Origin: Verrucomicrobiota bacterium
GTDB taxonomy: Bacteria; Chlamydiota; Chlamydiia; Chlamydiales; Rhabdochlamydiaceae
Assembly (NCBI GenBank): GCA_018239665.1
Contig: JAFEGV010000009.1
Location: 1-51,020, forward strand
Direction: 5' to 3'
Length of the DNA stretch: 51,020 nt
In this document: in pieces, positions 45,417 to 51,020 of the stretch
Layout of the letters: every line of letters starts with the position of its first letter
Numbering within the stretch: the stretch's first letter is position 1
Translations under genes and position numbers: made by a program
Notes under the pieces: model-generated
What the model saw: the letters and a program-made list of their open reading frames with translations, nothing else
Told to the model about the DNA's origin: nothing
Databases searched by the model: none

Positions 45417-47357
45417 TTACTTTAGACAAGGACTGACAATCAAGTCTGGCAAGTAGGCTTCATCAGTTGGAAGCGTCGTGCCCGCGATTGGGCTGCTTCC
45501 AGGTTTCAGGAAGGCATCATAGCTGCCCATCGGTTGAAAGGGATTGAAATTGTAATGGAGCATGACCGCCCATGACGTTGAGGTCGTCGATGGGATGGGG
45601 TTGGCAAACCATCCGAACGGGATCGCATACCGCTTGCTGGAGTAGAGGAACGCCAGCTTGTCCGACGGCATCGGGATCAGCTTCGTGTAGTTGCTTGGGC
45701 GGACATTATCGTAGGCGGTCGTCGTTGGATATTGGTCTGTCCTCAAGGTCATCAGATGGGTGAACATGCTGTCATGATCTTTCTTCATGTCGGCCGCCAT
45801 GGCCTTCGCTTGGGCCTGATGGGCAGGGTCTGTTACCTGGTTGTATTGGGTGATCATGCAGCGCAAAAAGTTAATGGCGCCAGCTGTCCATTCTGCTGAG
45901 ATAATCCCTTTGTTATAATCTTTGCCTGGGCCATTGCCGTCCTGGTCGGAGTAACCAACGCCCCATAAGCTGTTGTCCGGGCCATAAAAGCCGCCCCAGC
46001 TCTTCACGCTTTTCCATAAATTGTAAGCAGTGCCAAAACCAAACCAGCTGTCGATGAGCGGTTGCCCTAGAACGGAAGCGCCCCATGTGCAGACATCGAC
46101 CGCTTTGGGCTCTGTGGTAGGGACCCACGTTGGATTGTTGGGTTTGTTCGCAAGGCCGCCCTGCAGGAAAATGCCATTTGCGCTGTCCCACGCATACTTC
46201 TTAAAGAAGGCGAGGAGCCCTTCCGTCTGGTACCCTTGAACAGATACTCCGCCATTGATCATCACATCGATCTGTTTCAATGTATTTTGGATCGTGGTCT
46301 TCTGAGCAGCTGAGAGGTCTTGCTCATATTGCAGCTCTTCTTGAAGGGTCTGCTGCAGGACCAAAAGGCCGGCAAGTGTGGAAGCGTTGTTCTCTACTGA
46401 CACTCCATAAGGGTCCACCGGCTGGTCGCCTTGATTGCCCAAGGACCCTTTGCATGCATAGTAAATGGCCCCGATCGGAGACTGCATGTTCGCAAACGCG
46501 ACAAGCGCGTCAACGGCATTCTGCACCGCATCGGAGGAGAAAGAGACGTAATTTTGTTTCTGCGACTGGGCATTTAAGCGTTCCATTTGGATGGGGCCGA
46601 TCAGAAATCCCCAAGCGTTCTCTCCCGTGATCGGTTTCCAGTCCAACCAGGTGATTTTACCGCGGGCATATTCTGGATTGCCGGAGGGCAGGTTATTGGC
46701 CGTAATGTTTGAAATATAAGAAGTGTCCATGAAAGGATCGACAGATAGCCAATTCCTTGTCACCATGCGGAAGAAATAGGCATTCCGGGGATTAGTAATG
46801 TCAGCTCCATTGTAGCCGAAGGTCCCATCCTGTTTCGTTGTTGCGCGATTGGCATTGGCAGTCGCCTGGTCCCCGTTTCCATCATAGCCAACGGTAAGCA
46901 GGTCTGTTTGATTTTCAGCAAGGCTGAACAGGCTTGTTTGCGAAGAGGCTTTTCCGTAAACGCCAAGAGCTATTTGCCAGCATGCCGCGTCATAAATATC
47001 GGTCCCGTAGTTCACATTCACGCGCTCGACTTGCAGGTTTGCCCCCGGAGAGTTGGGCAGCGGCGTTAATGTATAGGCATTCGGATCGTATTGATCGACG
47101 ACCGTCATGTTGTTGCCGGGAAGCGCTCCCACATATAAGGCCCAATAGTCGGGAGTGGAAAAATAGCTTAGAGGGAGATTTTTACCGGACAAGTCGCCGC
47201 AAGTCCCGGCATAAAGGATCCCTGATTGGGTATTGGAATCGGAAAGAAATTTGATCGTTGCTTGAATTTGCTGATCTGTTTCTATCGGAGGAAAGTAATC
47301 TGCAAAGATCGTTGAGGTCATGATCAATGCTGCGAGGGTCAGTCTGGGTTTCGACAT
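45417..47357 (-). CDS. Large exported protein, possible (alpha/alpha)6 hairpin glycosidase-like
   Basis: 646 residues; ATG 47357 behind AAGGAGA. Short signal peptide (MSKPRLTLAALIMTSTIFA). The body is Trp/Tyr- and Asn-rich with helix pairs such as GTDIYDAACWQIALGVYG and ISAEWTAGAINFLRCMI. Motifs like VDVCTWGASVLG and SLWGVGYSDQDGNGPG suggest an alpha/alpha toroid of the six-hairpin glycosidase or lyase type. No catalytic pair can be assigned with confidence. Likely acts on polysaccharide in the periplasm or outside. An unknown secreted protein is the cautious reading. Confidence 0.7.
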   Translation of the reverse strand: MSKPRLTLAALIMTSTIFADYFPPIETDQQIQATIKFLSDSNTQSGILYAGTCGDLSGKNLPLSYFSTPDYWALYVGALPGNNMTVVDQYDPNAYTLTPLPNSPGANLQVERVNVNYGTDIYDAACWQIALGVYGKASSQTSLFSLAENQTDLLTVGYDGNGDQATANANRATTKQDGTFGYNGADITNPRNAYFFRMVTRNWLSVDPFMDTSYISNITANNLPSGNPEYARGKITWLDWKPITGENAWGFLIGPIQMERLNAQSQKQNYVSFSSDAVQNAVDALVAFANMQSPIGAIYYACKGSLGNQGDQPVDPYGVSVENNASTLAGLLVLQQTLQEELQYEQDLSAAQKTTIQNTLKQIDVMINGGVSVQGYQTEGLLAFFKKYAWDSANGIFLQGGLANKPNNPTWVPTTEPKAVDVCTWGASVLGQPLIDSWFGFGTAYNLWKSVKSWGGFYGPDNSLWGVGYSDQDGNGPGKDYNKGIISAEWTAGAINFLRCMITQYNQVTDPAHQAQAKAMAADMKKDHDSMFTHLMTLRTDQYPTTTAYDNVRPSNYTKLIPMPSDKLAFLYSSKRYAIPFGWFANPIPSTTSTSWAVMLHYNFNPFQPMGSYDAFLKPGSSPIAGTTLPTDEAYLPDLIVSPCLK

Positions 47358-47568
47358 CTTCGTTCTCCTTCATTGTTGGTGGTTGATCAATGAAAAGTAA
47401 ATTTTTTGTTAAGAGATTTCGATTAAATCAGAAGCCTTCAGACATTGCAACATCAAATGTTTTGGACAAATGTGAACTCGAAAAATCGACTGAAACTTTA
47501 TGTTGGGATAGGTTCATGAATCATCAGGATGAGCAGACAGTTGAGCCAGCGCTTGAGCATCGAAACGC

Positions 47569-48570
47569 TCAGGAATGATTAACCTCTTCCTTCCATAGGT
47601 TTAAAAGGGTTTGCTCCTTTTCAGGATCTAATCCGATCCTCTCTTTTTTCCCTCTTCTTTCATCCCAATCTAATATGGCATTCAGGGTTTCAGAAAGAGG
47701 GCGAAACTTAAGTCCCGCTTGGACGGCTTTGTCCACATTCACATTCAAAAAGCCAGGCATGTTGCGCCGGGATGAAAGCCATAAAGGCAACTCTGTCCAG
47801 TCTTGGATGTTATGATTGATTAAAAAATCTTCGCTCGCCCATGTCAAATCAGATTGAGTGCCGCTCGCAGTTTGGCAAGCATGCAATAACTCTTCGAAAG
47901 TGAGGGGATCCGCGGGCCCCGTTGCATGATAGATGCCGGTCGCCCTCTGTTCGACCATAGCTACTATCCAATGCGCTAGGTCGCGAACGTCAATAAATTG
48001 TAGAAGCTGGGTTGGAGAGCCGGGAGCTAAAACTTCGCCGCCTTTCTTAATGCGGATAGGCCAATAGGAAAACCGATCGGTGGGATCGAGAGGACCTACA
48101 ATCAAGCCGGGACGGATGATCAAGCAGCGATTGGCGAAGTAGTTTAAGGCAACTTGCTCACAGGCCGCTTTTAATGCGCCATAGGTCTTATCCGTGATCT
48201 CCTCATTGTCTTCATCATCCAACTTTGCCAGAGGATAGCTTTCATCGATCTTCTGTTCCTGGAAGTCCCGATAGACGCTGATCGAAGAGATAAAGGTATA
48301 ATGTTTGGCGGAGGCAGCGAGGATTTCCGATGAATCTCTGACTACTCGGGGAAGATAGCCGGAAGTATCAATGACCGCATCCCAATTTCGCCCTTTAAGG
48401 GACTCAAGGTTGCCGTCCCTATCTCCGTGAAGCTGCTCAACCTGTGAAAGCTCGACCCTTTGGTTTCCCCTTGTGAATATGGTTACTTCGTGGCCATTTT
48501 GCTGCAATTCTTGAACGAGATGGGGCCCGAGAAAACTGGTGCCGCCAAGAATCAATACCTTCAACACCAT
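47569..48570 (-). CDS. NAD-dependent epimerase/dehydratase-like (extended SDR)
   Basis: About 333 residues. The Rossmann motif is LILGGTSFLGPHL (GGTxFxG, the variant of isoflavone-reductase/CSP41-like atypical SDRs). DTSGYLPRVV, FISSISVY and the catalytic-type Y in TYGALKAACEQ follow. Three close ATGs (48591, 48579, 48570) precede it; the GGTGG next to 48570 favours that ATG or the following GTG. The gene starts about 10-30 bp after the beta-lactamase gene stop and is probably co-transcribed. Likely acts on a nucleotide-sugar or RNA-bound ligand; substrate unknown. Confidence 0.85.
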   Translation of the reverse strand: MVLKVLILGGTSFLGPHLVQELQQNGHEVTIFTRGNQRVELSQVEQLHGDRDGNLESLKGRNWDAVIDTSGYLPRVVRDSSEILAASAKHYTFISSISVYRDFQEQKIDESYPLAKLDDEDNEEITDKTYGALKAACEQVALNYFANRCLIIRPGLIVGPLDPTDRFSYWPIRIKKGGEVLAPGSPTQLLQFIDVRDLAHWIVAMVEQRATGIYHATGPADPLTFEELLHACQTASGTQSDLTWASEDFLINHNIQDWTELPLWLSSRRNMPGFLNVNVDKAVQAGLKFRPLSETLNAILDWDERRGKKERIGLDPEKEQTLLNLWKEEVNHS

Positions 48571-48601
48571 TCCACCCATAGCCCCTCTCATTTGCAGTTT
48601 G

Positions 48602-49411
48602 TTAGTCGTTAAGTATTTCAGTCATTACGTGAGATTCGATCAACAGCTGTTTGACCCTTGGGATCCTTTGCTCGAGGTTGATTTTTTTGTCCCGGATCAG
48701 ATAGGCGAATGGGAAAAAGCGATGCTCCTTTTCGATCCATCCGACAAACCAACTATGCTCTAGCGTTTTACCATCTTTTGCGATGTCAGAGCCGCTCCAT
48801 CCTGTTTTCCCAAACAATTTCCATCCTTCAGCCAATTCCTCTTTGAATAAAAGCGCTTTTGTCATTTCAAAGGCATGGTTCGAGATAGGGAGCTTGCCTT
48901 GGACCATGTTTTGAATGAAGCCCACTTGCTCCTTTGGGGAGATTTTTAAGGAGGAGTTGATCCATGCAACGTTACCAGGCCCTGGCTCTGCTAATCCACC
49001 CGACATGTCCTTGTTCCCATATTCCATGGAGTCCAAATAGCTTTGAATTTTGTCCAATCCTAAGCGCAGGCTTAAGACCTTGGAATACCAGACGCAAGAG
49101 TACCTCATCCAAGATAGGGGTGATAAGGGAGTTCTCCATGATTCCAGCCAATCATCATAGCCGTCCTGAAAATCCCAGACCGGTGTGTTCTCATCCACCA
49201 AAACGCCCGCATCATATCCCATCAAGCTTAGAGTGATCTTAAATGAAGAGCAGGGGCTTATCCGTTCATTAATATGAGGGCCTTGCTCAAGCACGATTTC
49301 ATCTGTTTCCCCATTGATCAGAAGGAAATTTTCTTCGATTGAAAAACCGGACACGCATGGGAAAATGAGTAGAAGGCTGGCAATGACTTTTGAAAATGGA
49401 AAATAGTTCAT
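48602..49411 (-). CDS. Class D (OXA-type) beta-lactamase
   Basis: ATG 49411 (GAGG 5 nt upstream) gives 269 residues with a signal peptide of about 23. All class D motifs are present: Ser55-x-x-Lys58 (CSSFK; Lys58 is the residue that is carboxylated in the family), Ser104-x-Val106 (YSCVW), Tyr130-Gly-Asn132, and Lys201-Thr-Gly203. LKISPKEQVGF is another family block. Periplasmic serine beta-lactamase, or penicillin-recognising sensor-type protein. The catalytic set is intact, so activity on penicillins is likely. Composition looks like that of its neighbours and no mobile element flanks it, which suggests an intrinsic gene. Confidence 0.92.
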   Translation of the reverse strand: MNYFPFSKVIASLLLIFPCVSGFSIEENFLLINGETDEIVLEQGPHINERISPCSSFKITLSLMGYDAGVLVDENTPVWDFQDGYDDWLESWRTPLSPLSWMRYSCVWYSKVLSLRLGLDKIQSYLDSMEYGNKDMSGGLAEPGPGNVAWINSSLKISPKEQVGFIQNMVQGKLPISNHAFEMTKALLFKEELAEGWKLFGKTGWSGSDIAKDGKTLEHSWFVGWIEKEHRFFPFAYLIRDKKINLEQRIPRVKQLLIESHVMTEILND

Positions 49412-49621
49412 AAAAACCTCGTTGGACTGATTAGGAATGTTAATAATCGCAGTTTTGGATGAGCGCCATAGATCCTTATGGCGGTTGTCCAAAAATGGCG
49501 TTTAATAGGGTATGTTTGGGAAAAAAATCTGGGTTACACAGAGACCAGTTTGGTACAACCAAGCTTAAAATTCAGCAAAATTTGCTTTTTCCATAGAGGA
49601 CTTGGAAGTTTTCAAGACAGA

Positions 49622-51020
49622 CTAGTTGATCAAGGACCGGGTTGAATAATAGAGCATGGCCTGCAGATGCTCTTTTTGGGAAATCTCTGTTACATCAGCG
49701 ACTTCTTGGGACAGCTTCTTGTCCTCTTCGCAGATCGCCAATGTTTTTTGAACCAAGTCTTCCGATTTAGCGACAAAGTTGACCTCATGGTCTGACGAAG
49801 TGACAAGGCTTTTATACCCAAAATTGCTGCTTCCGGCCAGAATCGCTTTATCATCGAACACAATAACCTTTTTGTGCAGGCCTTTCTTTTTCTGCGCATA
49901 TAAGAAGACTTTAAGGTTTTGCCGATATTCCGGGGCCAGCTGGTTTGCAAATTTAACCCAGTTCCATTTGTTGTACGGGCCAAACGTTTTTTGGCCCATT
50001 GGACAGTTCTCCGTTTCTCCGCAGGTGATGATCTCTATCTGAACGCCCCTTTGCTCCACAGCCTCTTTAAGGGCTGCCATAATCTCATCGGTCGGACAAA
50101 AATACATGTGATTGAATACGATGCGCCTTTCTGCATTCCTGATCAGTTCTAGAGTCTTGGAGGAGAATTCGTTTGTTCCGGACAATTGCTCCGGACCTTG
50201 ATAGAGAACTTGAAGGCTTCCTGCTTCCGACTCTTCGAAACCCGGGATTACTGGAGTATGCAAGCTGATAGAGCTTGGCATCGGCTCTCTCATGATCCGG
50301 TGGGTGACCGAATCTTTCCCGCTCGGCCTCTGCGCTTCATCTCCCGTGAATATAGGAAGCTCGGCAACTTGAGATGGGCTAAAAAAGGAAATATCCTTCC
50401 TGTGCTTGTAAGCAGCATTAAGGGCTTCCCATCGATATGCCATGCGGACCATCTCTAAAAACAACTGTCTTCCGCTGGAATATCCATCATTGCGGTCGCT
50501 GAAGACAAAGTCCATATCTCTAAAATTTCCGGGTACAAGCATGCCGATAAGGCCATCATCTGTAACACCCTTCGATTTGTCTTCCTTGAATTCGGAATGG
50601 ACCTGATCGGCATGTTGAGGATAAAACTCTAAGGGATTTTCCAGGGCCGCAGCTTGTCTAATTAATTGAAGGTTAGAAGAGAGCTTCTCAAGAATAGGGG
50701 AGAACTCGACGCTGGAATAGTGGGGTGAATTTCTCAGCATCTGTTCAACTGCTTGGCACAAATCGAGGCACTCTTGATTTTTTTGTGCCGCAGCGCTTAA
50801 GTCGGGAATCGGCCTTTTCCATTCCTCCTTAAGGTCGGTAAGCCTTTCTTGAAGCTGCTCAAATCGGGCATTTTCTTCGGGAGACAGGATCTCGAAGATG
50901 TTATCGACACCGCTCATGTTAAAATTATCCTTAATGGCGCTTCCGCCCATGATGTAATAGCGGCCCCAATCGATTCCGATGTATTTAGTATGGTTCGTGC
51001 TCTTCTTGTATCCGTCTTCT
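49622..51020 (-). CDS. Phospholipase D-like protein (5' end beyond window)
   Basis: The frame stays open past ATG 50950 to the window edge, so the start lies outside. The extra codons hold the first HKD motif, HTKYIGIDWGRYYIMGGS, and the second is LHKKVIVFDDKAILAGSSNFG. Both are complete, giving the two half-sites of a PLD/cardiolipin synthase-like enzyme. Between them are ~300 residues, including a charged, probably coiled-coil insertion near residues 20-100 (LQERLTDLKEEW). No membrane segment is visible in this part. PLD-fold proteins are frequent effectors in intracellular bacteria; phospholipase, nuclease or synthase activity cannot be told apart here. Confidence 0.85.
   Translation of the reverse strand, partial: EDGYKKSTNHTKYIGIDWGRYYIMGGSAIKDNFNMSGVDNIFEILSPEENARFEQLQERLTDLKEEWKRPIPDLSAAAQKNQECLDLCQAVEQMLRNSPHYSSVEFSPILEKLSSNLQLIRQAAALENPLEFYPQHADQVHSEFKEDKSKGVTDDGLIGMLVPGNFRDMDFVFSDRNDGYSSGRQLFLEMVRMAYRWEALNAAYKHRKDISFFSPSQVAELPIFTGDEAQRPSGKDSVTHRIMREPMPSSISLHTPVIPGFEESEAGSLQVLYQGPEQLSGTNEFSSKTLELIRNAERRIVFNHMYFCPTDEIMAALKEAVEQRGVQIEIITCGETENCPMGQKTFGPYNKWNWVKFANQLAPEYRQNLKVFLYAQKKKGLHKKVIVFDDKAILAGSSNFGYKSLVTSSDHEVNFVAKSEDLVQKTLAICEEDKKLSQEVADVTEISQKEHLQAMLYYSTRSLIN

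Noticed and set aside
47390-47578. 62-codon plus-strand ORF between divergent regions
   Set aside because: No ribosome binding site and no protein-like features; it lies in the upstream region of the 47357 gene.

Overview
The window looks like an accessory-rich stretch of a Gram-negative, probably host-associated bacterium. A chlamydia-like (environmental Chlamydiae) genome is my best guess. It rests on the mix of outer-membrane beta-barrels, collagen-like and propeller-like surface proteins, effector-like proteins (AvrRpt2-like protease, ExoY/CyaA-like domain, PLD) and many ordinary enzymes carrying Sec signal peptides. No rRNA, tRNA or marker gene settles the taxonomy, so this is inference.

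Layout. 0-8 kb: the 3' part of a collagen-like repeat protein, then a partly mirrored block: propeller-like protein (+), exported RidA (+), exported glycosyltransferase (+), second exported RidA (+), second propeller-like protein (-). 8.4-13.6 kb: a beta-barrel protein with an odd start codon, an unknown Pro-rich protein, a small membrane protein, a papain-like protease of AvrRpt2 type and a protein with a C-terminal starch-binding-like domain; this looks like a surface/effector patch. 13.8-18.4 kb: beta-carbonic anhydrase, a HAD-IIA phosphatase overlapping a HIT protein, two tandem paralogous outer-membrane proteins and a small membrane protein. 18.5-24.6 kb: a tight operon of phosphoketolase, acetate kinase and a PMA1-type P-type H+-ATPase, which could convert sugar phosphates to acetate plus ATP and spend ATP on proton export.

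25.2-33.7 kb is the most unusual part. It is a run of nine plus-strand genes with mostly overlapping ends: a gene split by an in-frame TGA, a radical SAM protein, a Pol-beta-type nucleotidyltransferase, a protein that reads like a divergent anthrax edema factor/CyaA/ExoY cyclase, a secreted intact paralogue of the split gene, a secreted EEP nuclease/phosphatase, and an ABC-2 exporter (ATPase plus two permeases). I know of no described system with this combination.

34-41 kb: exported Nudix, exported 2OG-Fe(II) oxygenase-like and exported Ppx/GppA-like enzymes, then an SDR, a cupin-MhqO-MhqD-like quinone/electrophile module behind a good sigma70 promoter, an APH-fold kinase and a second exported Nudix. 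41-51 kb: DUF488, a quinol-dependent nitric oxide reductase, AlkA, a large exported hairpin-glycosidase-like protein, a class D beta-lactamase followed by an NAD-dependent epimerase, and a phospholipase D-like protein that runs off the window end.

At least four sizeable inverted-repeat elements sit in the intergenic gaps; two of them share AGTCTG ends and an internal 13-mer and look like one MITE-like family. I see no tRNA, rRNA, CRISPR array or intact transposase.
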